Below are positions 27,299 to 35,800 of a DNA stretch of 64,000 nt, one piece after another (within the stretch, counting starts at the first letter, position 1; each line of letters starts with the position of its first letter). The notes beneath the pieces are model-generated. The model was given only the letters and a program-made list of their open reading frames with translations. It made no database searches and was not told where the DNA came from. The position numbers were made by a program, and so were the translations under genes. Origin of the DNA: Oscillospiraceae bacterium (lineage in GTDB: Bacteria; Bacillota; Clostridia; Oscillospirales; CAG-272). The stretch covers positions 1 to 64,000 of the forward strand of contig SVRZ01000002.1 of assembly GCA_015064555.1 (NCBI GenBank). Reading direction: 5' to 3'.

Positions 27299-27380
27299 GG
27301 TCGGACGTTTAATAAGCTGATGTGCAAATTCGAAGGTCGAATAAATTATCGAGAAAATCCCGATGTTGAATAAATACTTG

Positions 27381-27439
27381 CTATAAATTCAGGGCTGTAT
27401 CAAATGCATTTTCGCATTGATACAGCCCTGAATTTATAG
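27381..27439. terminator. Long-stem bidirectional terminator
   Basis: A 26-bp stem with one bulge: CTATAAATTCAGGGCTGTAT at 27381 onward pairs with the arm ending at 27439; loop about ATTTTC. Shares the AAATGCATTTT-GCATT tip with the hairpin at 46675-46727. Lies between convergent genes; the rest of 27299-27565 shows nothing else. Confidence 0.75.
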
Positions 27440-27565
27440 TATAAGCCCTGTGACCGCGGATATATGTACGGAAAAGGACGATAATATTGAAAGCTGGGTA
27501 TATCTATAACAGAGGCATACCCGTGTATCGGTCGATCAACTTTAAATATTGAATTTAAGCTATGA

Positions 27566-28033
27566 TCAGCCGACGTTGCAAACGTCTACCCATTCGGTAA
27601 ATCGGGAATATCTTTCAAGCTCGGGGATGGTAAGCTCTATGGCGCTGTTACTGCTGCCGCAGGCAGGGAATACCGTTTCAAATCGCCTCAGCGATTCGTC
27701 AAGATAAACGGTGACGCCCTCCTTTATCGCAAACGGGCATACACCGCCGACCGCGTGACCTATAAGCTCGATCGCTTCATCGGGGGTGAGCATTTTTGCC
27801 TTCGCTCCGAATCTTGCCTTATATTTTGAATTAGCTACCTTTGCATCACCCGCACAGACGATAAGTATAGGAGCTCCGTTCAAGGAGAAGGAGAGCGTTT
27901 TTGCAATTCGGCAACCTTCTGTATTAAGTGCCGCAGCGGCAAGCTCGACGGTTGCGCTCGAAACGTCAAATTCCATTATTCTGTCGGAAATACCCAGATT
28001 TTGAAAATAATTCTTTACATTCTCTATACTCAT
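27566..28033 (-). CDS. YbaK/EbsC-type aminoacyl-tRNA deacylase
   Basis: A 155-residue stand-alone editing-domain protein of the YbaK/ProX family, which hydrolyses mischarged tRNAs. Marks are a RIAKTLSFSLNGAPILIVCA strand pair with the family Lys near 45, VANSKYKARFG, the AVGGVCPFAI loop (typically GxxSPFG) and VYLDESLRRFETVFPACGS. The start has AAGGAT upstream. It lies 7 bases from the TrmO gene, so both belong to one unit concerned with tRNA quality. The exact tRNA substrate cannot be read from the sequence. Confidence 0.88.
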   Translation of the reverse strand: MSIENVKNYFQNLGISDRIMEFDVSSATVELAAAALNTEGCRIAKTLSFSLNGAPILIVCAGDAKVANSKYKARFGAKAKMLTPDEAIELIGHAVGGVCPFAIKEGVTVYLDESLRRFETVFPACGSSNSAIELTIPELERYSRFTEWVDVCNVG

Positions 28034-28040
28034 AGCATTG

Positions 28041-28715
28041 TTATCCTTTGTTTTCTATGTTTATAACCGTTACAGTGCCGTTATTAACAGTAAACGAAAT
28101 TTCGTAATCTGCATAGGTAAAGGTATAGGCTCTGTCTCCGTCGGCAATATAGGACGGGCGCGGATCGCCGGCTAAGATCTTAATAAGCGAGTCGCGCTTG
28201 TCGGGGCTGATTTTTTCTGCAAGCTTATCCGGGAAATCTACTCGGAGCGAGTATTCCTTGACCTCATCAGCAAAGCCCGAGATGGCATCGGGATGACTGT
28301 CGGTAAAGCTGAGATAGGGCTTTATATCGTATATGGGCGTACCGTTCATAAGATCGGCACCCGCAACGATCAGCACACAGCCCTTATCGTAGGTGTCCCT
28401 GACCTCTATAAGTCTTACCGAGGAAAGCCCTATCGGATTCGGTCTGAAGGGCGACCTCGTTGCAAAAACGCCTACCCGCTTATTGCCGCCGAGGCGCGGC
28501 GGACGGACGGTAGGCGACCAGGAGTCGCGCAACGCCTCGGAAAATTGCCATATCAGCCAAAGATGCGAGTAGCCCTCGATACCGCGCAGAGCCTCGCGGA
28601 CTCTGTATTCGGGCTCGAAAACTATAGTTGAGATAAGCTCATCGGTGATTCCGCTCTGCCTGGGGATACCGAACTTTTCCTTAAAATCGTTTTCTATATG
28701 AGCAATTATTTTCAT
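28041..28715 (-). CDS. trmO: tRNA (N6-threonylcarbamoyladenosine37-N6)-methyltransferase TrmO family
   Basis: A 224-residue protein of the TsaA/YaeB family that methylates t6A37 in some tRNAs using S-adenosylmethionine. The SAM-binding beta-barrel motifs are clear: GIEGYSHLWLIWQF near 45, VGVFATRSPFRPNPIGLSSV near 82 and PIYDIKPYL near 130. The C-terminal 60 residues form the usual extra domain. Start and upstream stop share one base (TGATG at about 28713-28717), coupling it to the tautomerase gene. Confidence 0.9.
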   Translation of the reverse strand: MKIIAHIENDFKEKFGIPRQSGITDELISTIVFEPEYRVREALRGIEGYSHLWLIWQFSEALRDSWSPTVRPPRLGGNKRVGVFATRSPFRPNPIGLSSVRLIEVRDTYDKGCVLIVAGADLMNGTPIYDIKPYLSFTDSHPDAISGFADEVKEYSLRVDFPDKLAEKISPDKRDSLIKILAGDPRPSYIADGDRAYTFTYADYEISFTVNNGTVTVINIENKG

Positions 28716-29059
28716 CAGAAATTACTGCCGCACCAGCCCCAATGCTCGGTTTCTTCATACTTTATATAGATCCTTCCGCCGTCAACGCCCAGCACGTCCT
28801 GAACTCTTTTCGTGATCGCGGCGGTAAGTCTTTCGTATACCGCATCGCTCGCACTGCCGAGCAGACTTACCTCAACGTATGCGATATCGGGATCTGCCTT
28901 ACCGCCGAATGCCATGCGGCAGTTATCCTCAAAGCCGAGCATAAGCCATTTTTCGGTCTTTCCGGGGATGATCTCGATATCCTTGCCGAAGCCCTCTTTC
29001 AAAGCCGCTTCAGCCTCTTTTGTAATTTTTTTCGTTGTTTTAAGATTGATAAAAGGCAT
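28715..29059 (-). CDS. Phenylpyruvate tautomerase / MIF-like protein
   Basis: A 114-residue protein of the macrophage migration inhibitory factor fold. The catalytic N-terminal proline exposed after Met removal is present (MPFINLKT), as is ADPDIAYVEVSLLG (usual pattern x-DPxxxxxVxSIG) and a C-terminal HWGWCGSNF matching the MIF NVGWNNSTF end. Bacterial members have keto-enol tautomerase activity; the physiological substrate is unknown. It lies 5 bases after folC and is coupled to trmO, so it is in the middle of a folT-folC-MIF-trmO-ybaK run. Confidence 0.88.
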   Translation of the reverse strand: MPFINLKTTKKITKEAEAALKEGFGKDIEIIPGKTEKWLMLGFEDNCRMAFGGKADPDIAYVEVSLLGSASDAVYERLTAAITKRVQDVLGVDGGRIYIKYEETEHWGWCGSNF

Positions 29060-29064
29060 AATAT

Positions 29065-30321
29065 TTACTTCCTTTCAAGATATTCCTTTAAGTCCTTATA
29101 GAGATAGAGCGAGCCGCATATCACAGTGAGCCTTGACCGCCGCCTTGCCTCCTCGTATGCTTCTCCTATGTCCTCAAATGCCACGCCCGAAAAGCCGAGA
29201 TCTGACGCTCTTGCGGCAAGTGCTTTTGCCGTCATTGCACGCGGATTGTCCCTGACCGTGGTGAAAATAAACTCGGTTTCGTTCTCCGAAAGCATTCTCA
29301 GAGAATTTTTTATATCCTTGTCTGCCATACAGGCAAAAATGACCGTTTTCGGCTCATTTCCGAAGTATCTTTCGATAGATCGGGTGAGTGCCTCTATCCC
29401 GTTTTCGTTATGACCGCCGTCGTATATCACTACAGGCGTGTCAGATATAAGCTCGAACCTTGCGGGATTCCTTGCCGATCGGATTCCGCGCCTGATAGCA
29501 TCGTGAGAAATGCCGAGCTTTTCTGCGGCAGCGGCGGCAAGCGCGGCATTTTCTATCTGGTGGTAGCCGGATATACCGCAGACGATATCCTTTATTTCTC
29601 CAAGGTCAAAAACCTCGTATATTTCATTCGTTCCGCGAGGCTCGGGGCTGACCTCCGTGACGGTACAGCCCTTTTCGGAGGCAACCTTCCGTATGACCTC
29701 GGCGGCGGTATCCTCCTGCCTGACGGTTATTACGGCACGCGTAGCCGAGCGCGCTTTGATTATGCCTGCCTTTGCCCGCGCTACCGATTCTATACTGTCA
29801 CCAAGATACTGCGTATGATCGAGTCCGAGCCTTGTTATTATAGCTATTTCATTTTCCTCTATCACGTTCGTCGCATCGAACTCGCCCCCGAGCCCGACCT
29901 CAAGCACAACGTAGTCGCATCCCGATTCCTTGAAATAGAGAAATGCCGCCGCCGTCCATATTTCAAATTGAGTGGGACTCTGTCCGAGGCGTGCGCCGGC
30001 GGCATCAGCCGCGGGCTGAACTCTGTCAAGAAGCCGCGAGAGCTCACTGTCGGATATATCGCATCCGTTGATGCTTATCCTTTCGTTCACGCGAAGAAGG
30101 TTCGGGGAGATATATTTTCCGACCTTATAGCCCGCCGCTCGGAGTATTTCTGTCATATTGGCGGCGGTCGAGCCCTTTCCGTTCGTTCCGGCAATGTGTA
30201 TGAATTTCTGTCCTCGCTCGGGATTTCCAAGCTCCGAGAGCATAGCCGCTATCCTTTCAAGGCCGGGAACGGTCACCGCCTGAAAGCTGTTTGCATAGCT
30301 TTTGAATTCTGCGTTTTTCAT
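29065..30321 (-). CDS. folC: Folylpolyglutamate synthase / dihydrofolate synthase
   Basis: A 418-residue Mur-ligase-like enzyme that adds glutamate to folates. Motifs: P-loop HIAGTNGKGSTAANM near 42, YISPNLLRVNERI near 73, a YVVLEVGLGGEFDATNVI strand and loop near 137, LGLDHTQYLGDSIESVARAK near 168, SGYHQIENAALAAA near 248 and VIYDGGHNENGIEAL near 297. Its ATG overlaps the folT stop (ATGA at 30318-30321). Together with the tetrahydrofolate riboswitch ahead of folT this is a folate-salvage operon: import, then trapping by polyglutamylation. Confidence 0.95.
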   Translation of the reverse strand: MKNAEFKSYANSFQAVTVPGLERIAAMLSELGNPERGQKFIHIAGTNGKGSTAANMTEILRAAGYKVGKYISPNLLRVNERISINGCDISDSELSRLLDRVQPAADAAGARLGQSPTQFEIWTAAAFLYFKESGCDYVVLEVGLGGEFDATNVIEENEIAIITRLGLDHTQYLGDSIESVARAKAGIIKARSATRAVITVRQEDTAAEVIRKVASEKGCTVTEVSPEPRGTNEIYEVFDLGEIKDIVCGISGYHQIENAALAAAAAEKLGISHDAIRRGIRSARNPARFELISDTPVVIYDGGHNENGIEALTRSIERYFGNEPKTVIFACMADKDIKNSLRMLSENETEFIFTTVRDNPRAMTAKALAARASDLGFSGVAFEDIGEAYEEARRRSRLTVICGSLYLYKDLKEYLERK

Positions 30322-30845
30322 AAAAATCTGTCCATAGGCTTTTTAAGAGCCGAATATATGAAGTAGAATGAAATTATCCTGATAGGAAGGTTGATGAGTG
30401 CATTGATCGCGCGAGACCAGAGAGTGAAGCTCCAGGTCCATGAATACATATAGACGAGTACCGGCGATTTCAAGAGAAAATCGACCAGCACCGCTCCGAG
30501 CAGGAAGCAGAGAATGACTCTTTTGAGTGTGATGTTTTTCTTATAGAAGAATACTCCCATTATGAGCGCGAAGGCTATCTGACAGAGAAGTATCCAAGGA
30601 TTGGGTGCATAGCCGTTAAGGAGCGAGCCGATGATATCGGCTACCGCATATCCGAGCGCGGCATATACAGGTCCGAGCATATACCCGACAAGCGCGATAG
30701 GCAGAAATCCGAGATCGAAGCGGAAGGGAGTCCCCTCCGGTGCATAGCCGAGAAATCGGCAGAAAACGACCGAGAGTGCGGTCATAGCCGCGGTAAGAGT
30801 CAGCGCGAATAAAGCTTTTCTGTTGTATTTCAAAATAAAAAACAC
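30318..30845 (-). CDS. folT: Folate ECF transporter S component
   Basis: A 175-residue membrane protein with about six hydrophobic helices. Features of folate-type ECF S components are visible: FRFDLGFLPIALVGYMLGP near 40, ALGYAVADIIGSLLNGYAPN near 63 and a C-terminal SRAINALINLPIRI segment. GGGAGGTG lies six bases upstream of the ATG. It would dock with the shared ECF module (EcfAA'T, not in this window). Control by the upstream tetrahydrofolate riboswitch is expected. Confidence 0.9.
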   Translation of the reverse strand: MFFILKYNRKALFALTLTAAMTALSVVFCRFLGYAPEGTPFRFDLGFLPIALVGYMLGPVYAALGYAVADIIGSLLNGYAPNPWILLCQIAFALIMGVFFYKKNITLKRVILCFLLGAVLVDFLLKSPVLVYMYSWTWSFTLWSRAINALINLPIRIISFYFIYSALKKPMDRFL

Positions 30846-30911
30846 CTCCCTAGCACAGATTTACATCCGATAACCGAGGGGTGCTTAAAATATAATATCC
30901 GCCCTTCAGAA

Positions 30912-31044
30912 AACAGTGGGATGCGGAATATAAACCGTCGTACGGTATAAGCTCGTCCGAAAGACTTCGAGCAAATGCCGCACATTCGTCCGTGTGACAA
31001 CTCCCCGTCCACACAGCACTGAACGCATACATTCCTACTCTGTT
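30912..31044 (-). promoter_or_regulatory. Tetrahydrofolate (THF) riboswitch upstream of folT
   Basis: On the minus strand the leader starts AACAGAGTAGGAATG, continues GCGTTCAGTGC, GGACGGGGAGTTGTC and ACGGACGAA, and closes with CCGCATCCCACTGTT, which pairs with the first block. This is the conserved frame of the THF riboswitch. The leader then holds a CACCCCTC run (around 30876-30883) able to pair with the GGGAGGTG ribosome-binding site of folT, suggesting control at translation initiation (inference). Confidence 0.85.
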
Positions 31045-31122
31045 AGTGTATGACTTATTTTACCACAGTTATCCGAATAAATCAATAAAAACGCAAAAAA
31101 AAATAAAATTAAATGCAAAAGG

Positions 31123-31151
31123 TTGAAAAAACAAATTTTCTGTGCTATAAT
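31123..31151 (+). promoter_or_regulatory. Promoter of the MFS transporter gene
   Basis: TTGAAA (31123-31128), 17-base spacer, TATAAT (31146-31151). Confidence 0.75.
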
Positions 31152-31183
31152 GTGGCGGAATTAAGATTTTGGAGGATGGCAAG

Positions 31184-32374
31184 ATGTCAAAGACGAAGCG
31201 TGCACTCGCTGTAGGTGTTGTGTGCATAGTGACGTACGTAATCAACTACTATCTGCGAAATATGCTGAGCGTTTTTACACCCGATCTTACGGGCAGAGGG
31301 CTGTTTGACGAAGGGCAGATAGCTCTTATGTCATCGACGTATATGTGCTTTTATGCCGGCGGTCAGCTTGTGAACGGATTTTTGGGAGACATCATAGCTC
31401 CAAAGAAAATGATACTTGCCGGTCTTGTCCTCGCAGGCGGTATGACTCTTCTGTTTCCCATATTGCCGAGTCTGGCTCTTGCGGTAGTATGCTTTGCGGT
31501 CATGGGCTTTGCGTTATCTATGCTTCGGGGACCGCTTATGAAAATGATCAGCGAGAGCACAGAGCCCTCCGAGGCGAGGCTTATCTGCGTATTCCTTTCC
31601 TTTGCATCCTTCAGCGGACCTATGATAGCAGGTATATTCGCCCTAGCCTTCGAGTTTGATATAGCATATTTCGTTGCGGGCGGTGTAGCACTTCTTTTCG
31701 CTATTACTTCCTTTGTCACCTTTGCTACGATGGAAAAGCGCGGAGTGATAAAATACACAGTTAAGGATAACGCGAAATTCGACCTTTCTATCATCACCTC
31801 GGTATTTAAAATAGAAAAAATAGGCTTCTACCTTATAGTTGCCTGCCTGGTTGAAATAGGAGCAACGACGATATCCTTCTGGATACCTACCTATCTTTCC
31901 TCGCATCTTGGCTTCGAGGAATCGGCAGCTACTGTCATTTTTACCGTGATATCGGCTTGCCGTGCGCTTATGCCGTTTATCACCCTGTTCATATTCAACA
32001 AAACGGGCGAGAACGACCGTATGATGATGCGTATATCCTTCTCGCTCTCGGCAGTATTCTTTATAATCAGCATTTTTGTAACGGTACCTATGCTGAATGT
32101 AATTCTTCTGATGGTGGCGCTTATGTCTATGAGCTGCTCGTCTTCGCTCTTATGGAGCATATACATTCCCGGGCTCGGAAAAACGGGTAAGGTATCGGGA
32201 GTGAACGGAGTTCTTGACTGTACAGGCTATATAGCCGCCGCGGTAGCCAATCTTCTGTTTGCCTTCGTTATGTCGAGTATAGGATGGTGGGGCGTGACGG
32301 TACTCTGGGCAGCCCTCGGAGTAATAGGCTTTGGTGCAACCTTCCTGATAAAGAAAAATTCCCGGGCTGCGTAA
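31184..32374 (+). CDS. MFS transporter (GlpT/UhpT-like)
   Basis: A 396-residue inner-membrane carrier with about 12 helices. The N-terminal region (VTYVINYYLRNMLSVFTPDL, then YAGGQLVNGFLGDIIAPKKM with the typical helix 2-3 loop) resembles organophosphate:phosphate antiporters of the GlpT/UhpT branch, and NYYLRN corresponds to the Arg-bearing NYxxR segment of that branch. The substrate is not determinable; sugar phosphate or glycerol 3-phosphate is a guess. The start at 31184 is chosen for GGAGG eight bases upstream, over an in-frame TTG at 31169. Monocistronic. Confidence 0.85.
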   Translation: MSKTKRALAVGVVCIVTYVINYYLRNMLSVFTPDLTGRGLFDEGQIALMSSTYMCFYAGGQLVNGFLGDIIAPKKMILAGLVLAGGMTLLFPILPSLALAVVCFAVMGFALSMLRGPLMKMISESTEPSEARLICVFLSFASFSGPMIAGIFALAFEFDIAYFVAGGVALLFAITSFVTFATMEKRGVIKYTVKDNAKFDLSIITSVFKIEKIGFYLIVACLVEIGATTISFWIPTYLSSHLGFEESAATVIFTVISACRALMPFITLFIFNKTGENDRMMMRISFSLSAVFFIISIFVTVPMLNVILLMVALMSMSCSSSLLWSIYIPGLGKTGKVSGVNGVLDCTGYIAAAVANLLFAFVMSSIGWWGVTVLWAALGVIGFGATFLIKKNSRAA

Positions 32375-32393
32375 TAAAAACAAAAATATACGG

Positions 32394-32554
32394 TTGGTGC
32401 TATTGGCACCGACTTTCTTAACGATGAGTCTTTAAGAGTCGCGTATCTTGGGGTGGAACCGCCGTTTCCGAAGAGATTTGCGTAGAATTTTGACAGCGAC
32501 AAATAAAAGCAAAAGCCTTGCACGCAGGAGTAATATCAAGCGTGTGAGGCTTTT
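32394..32554. terminator. Two terminator-like hairpins in the MFS downstream region
   Basis: A short stem TTGGTGC-tatt-GGCACCGA (32394-32412) followed by CTTTCTT can end the MFS transcript. A second stem, AAAAGCCTTGCACGC (32511-32525) with GCGTGTGAGGCTTTT (32540-32554), closely resembles the terminator at 38053-38101. Between them, 32420-32500 is imperfectly palindromic (ATCTTGGGG versus CCGAAGAGAT) without a recognised identity. Confidence 0.55.
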
Positions 32555-32577
32555 GATATGTTTTTTTGCTTATTCTA

Positions 32578-32606
32578 TTTACAAAAGAAAAAAAGTATGC
32601 TAAAAT
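32578..32606 (+). promoter_or_regulatory. Promoter of the structured RNA
   Basis: TTTACA (32578-32583), 17-base spacer, TAAAAT (32601-32606). The predicted start, about 32610-32613, coincides with the 5' arm of the RNA closing stem. Confidence 0.7.
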
Positions 32607-32609
32607 AAT

Positions 32610-32818
32610 GTTGCCAAACAAACTTAATAATCGCAGAGACAGGTGTATTTTCTCAGGGAGAGGTATGCCTTTTTTACGCATATTTGAACGAAATCCATTT
32701 TTGTAAAAATGCGACTCCCGTTTGAGTATGCAAAATACCTCTGCGAAAAAGTTTGTTTGGCGACAGCTTGGAGTCCTGCATTTTTAGTGCGGCAGCTTCG
32801 GCTGTCGCACTTTTTGCT
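32610..32818 (+). ncRNA. Free-standing structured RNA, 6S-RNA-like
   Basis: About 205 nt between its own promoter and terminator with no usable frame. A 16-bp closing stem (GTTGCCAAACAAACTT at 32610 with AAGTTTGTTTGGCGAC at 32749-32764, one mismatch) encloses a long interrupted hairpin: CGCAGAG (32632-32638) with CTCTGCG (32739-32745), GTATTTT with AAAATAC, GGGAG with CTCCC, and a terminal CGCAT/ATGCG stem. A tetraloop terminator AGTGCGGCAGC-TTCG-GCTGTCGCACT plus TTTTT ends it at 32786-32815. This rod-like shape fits 6S RNA, but no diagnostic sequence was confirmed. Confidence 0.6.
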
Positions 32819-32850
32819 TTAATGGCACAAAACAAAAGGAGAAAAGGAAA

Positions 32851-35800
32851 ATGGCAAGAAAAATTTTAGTCACAGTGTTTCTTATGCTTTCGCTCACCCT
32901 TGCGCTCGCATCCTGCGACTTTCTCGGCGGAGCGAACGATCAGGGAAGCGGAAATTCATCCGAGCCCGAAATTGTGATCAGTGAGGATGGCTACGTTGTG
33001 GTAAACGGTGTTAAAACCGAGCACAAGGTTCACACCAAAGACCGCATATCCATAAGCAATGACGCATATCTGATAGTAAACGGAGTGAAAACCGAGTACA
33101 AGATCGATATGAAAGACGTTGTTTACGTCGATGACTACGGCTTTGTCGTTGTAAACGGTCAGCGTACTCAGTACAGGGTACGCACCGCAGATGAAATATA
33201 CGTTAACGAAGATGGCTACATTGTAGTAAACGGTAAGAAAACCGAGCATAAGGTTCATACCACCGATGAAGTCACTGTCGATGAAGACGGCTACGTTGTG
33301 GTAAACGGTGTAAAAACCGAGCATAAGGTTAAGGACGAAAGTCACCCCTACGGTGATTGGAAGCTTTACAATAAGGACGAAGAAAATTGCGAGGACAAGC
33401 TATTCTATCGTACCTGTTCCGATTGCGGAGCGATTCAGTGGCGCGAGGGCGGTTATGAAGATCATAGCTTCACTACCGTTACCACTTCTCCTACCTGTAC
33501 CGCAGGCGGATATGATACAAAGACCTGCGGACTTTGCGGAAAGACCGAGATCTGCAACGAAACAGATATTCTTCCGCATCAGTATTCTTTGGAATACCTT
33601 TCGGATAATTCCTTCCACTGGAAAAAGTGTAAGGATTGCGACGCCACCGATGAAAGGGCAGAGCACACTCTCGGCGAGGACGGTGTATGCACCGTCTGCT
33701 CGGCTGTAATAGGAGCAACCGAGGGAATATTTTATGATCTGTCTGCCGATGGCACGTATGCTGAGGTAATAGCCTATACAGGTACCGCAAAGCGTATCAG
33801 AATAGCAGAGGAATATGAAGGAGTACCGGTCAGAACCATATGCAGCAAGGCTTTTGACAGCATTGGAGAAATCGATATCATCATACCCGACAGTGTCAGA
33901 GAAATTGCCACCGATGCATTTAATAACTGCAAGATAGTTAGTGCTACAATTCCGGCTTCCTTAATTTCCGCGATAGTTGAATTGGGAAGATCCTCGTCGT
34001 ATTATAGCAGACCTAACAGCATTTTGAAAACGGTTGTCATAACCTCGGGCGAGAGGATTGAGGATAAGGCGTTTGAGTATTGCTCGGCACTTACGAGCAT
34101 CACGATTGCAGACAGTATAACAAGCATCGGCTCTTATGCATTCCGCGATTGCACAAGTCTTACCTCCATCATAATCCCCGATAGTGTAACAAGCATTGGT
34201 AATTATGCTTTCTATGACTGTAGTAAGTTGGCTTCTGTAGATCTCGGTAGCGGTATCTCAGGCATATCTTATGAGATCTTCTCTGGATGTAGAAATCTTA
34301 AGAAGATAGTGATAGATGAGAATAATTCGGCTTATAAAAATATAGATGGGAATCATATCTATACGAAGGATGGAAGGGTTCTCGTAAAATATGTACGGGA
34401 TAATGAAAGTACGAGCTTTACTGTTCCCGGTTGCGTAACAAGCATCGGCGATTATGCATTCTCGGATTGCACAAACCTTACAAGCATAATTATCCCCGAT
34501 AGCGTAACAAGCATCGGCTCTTCTGCGTTCTACGGTTGCACAAGTCTTACGAGCATAACTATCGGAAATAGTGTAACAAGCATCGGCGATTCTGTGTTCT
34601 CCGGTTGTACAAGTCTTACGAGCATCACGATTCCCGAGGGCGTAACAAGCATTGGCTATAATGCGTTCTTGGGTTGCAAAAATCTTGAGAATCTTACTCT
34701 ACCGGATAGTCTTACAAGCATAGGAACTTCTGCATTCTCGGATTGCACGAAGCTTAAATACAATATCTATGAAAACTGCAATTATCTCGGCAATAGTACA
34801 AATCCTTACGTTTTACTGGTAAAGCCGGTCAATTTGAATTTCAGCAGATATACTATCAATGAAAATACCAAAGTCATATACCATAATGCCTTTGAAGGAT
34901 GCGAAAGGCTATTGCAGATCACAATTCCGGATAGTGTAGTGAGTCTTGGCAAAAACGCATTTAATAGCTGCAAGAGTCTCACGAGCGCAACTATAGGAAA
35001 TAGTGTTTCCGCCATTCTCGAATATACTTTTAATGATTGCACAGCTCTTTCGAGCCTTGTTATCGGCAGCAGCGTTAATTCGATAGAATACGGCTCATTT
35101 GGAAACTGCACATCTCTCTTGAGCATTAATATTCCGATAAGCGTTGATTCTATAGCATATAGCGCATTTGAAGGTATAAGCAAGATAACCCTATACTGCG
35201 AGTCGACCTCTATTCCGAACGGCTTGTCGTCGTATGATTCAAAATTCGAATTTGTCTTAGCCTGCAATAGCATAACCACAGATTCAGAGTATGACTACGT
35301 TATCAATAACGGAAAAGCAGTCTTGATCAGATATAAGGGAAATGATACCGAGATATCGATCCCTGCTGTTATTGATGGATATTCTGTTAAGAATTTTGGA
35401 GATATATTCAAAAACAAATCGGATATACAAGCTATTACTATTCCGGACTCTGTAACCGGCATCGGCTCTTCTGCGTTCTCCGGTTGCACAAGTCTTACGA
35501 GCATCACGATTCCGGATAGCGTAACGAGCATCGGCTCTTCTGCGTTCTACGGTTGCACAAGTCTTACGAGCATCACGATTCCGAATAGCGTAACGAGCAT
35601 CGGCGCTTCTGCGTTCCAGGGTTGTACAAGTCTTATGAGCATCACGATTCCGGACGGTGTAACGAGCATCGGCTCTTGGGCGTTCGAGCATTGCACGAGT
35701 CTTATGCAAATAACCGTGGGAGAAAACAATACTAAGTATAAAAACATAGACGGCAATCATATCTATACAAAGGATGGAAAAACACTTATTCAGTATGCGG

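Noticed and set aside
29410-30366. A 318-codon plus-strand frame
   Set aside because: Antisense to folC, whose motifs are unambiguous; shadow frame.
32394-32510. T-box or other riboswitch after the MFS gene
   Set aside because: The palindromic stretch lacks a T-box sequence or any recognised aptamer core, and the next element downstream is a separate promoter.
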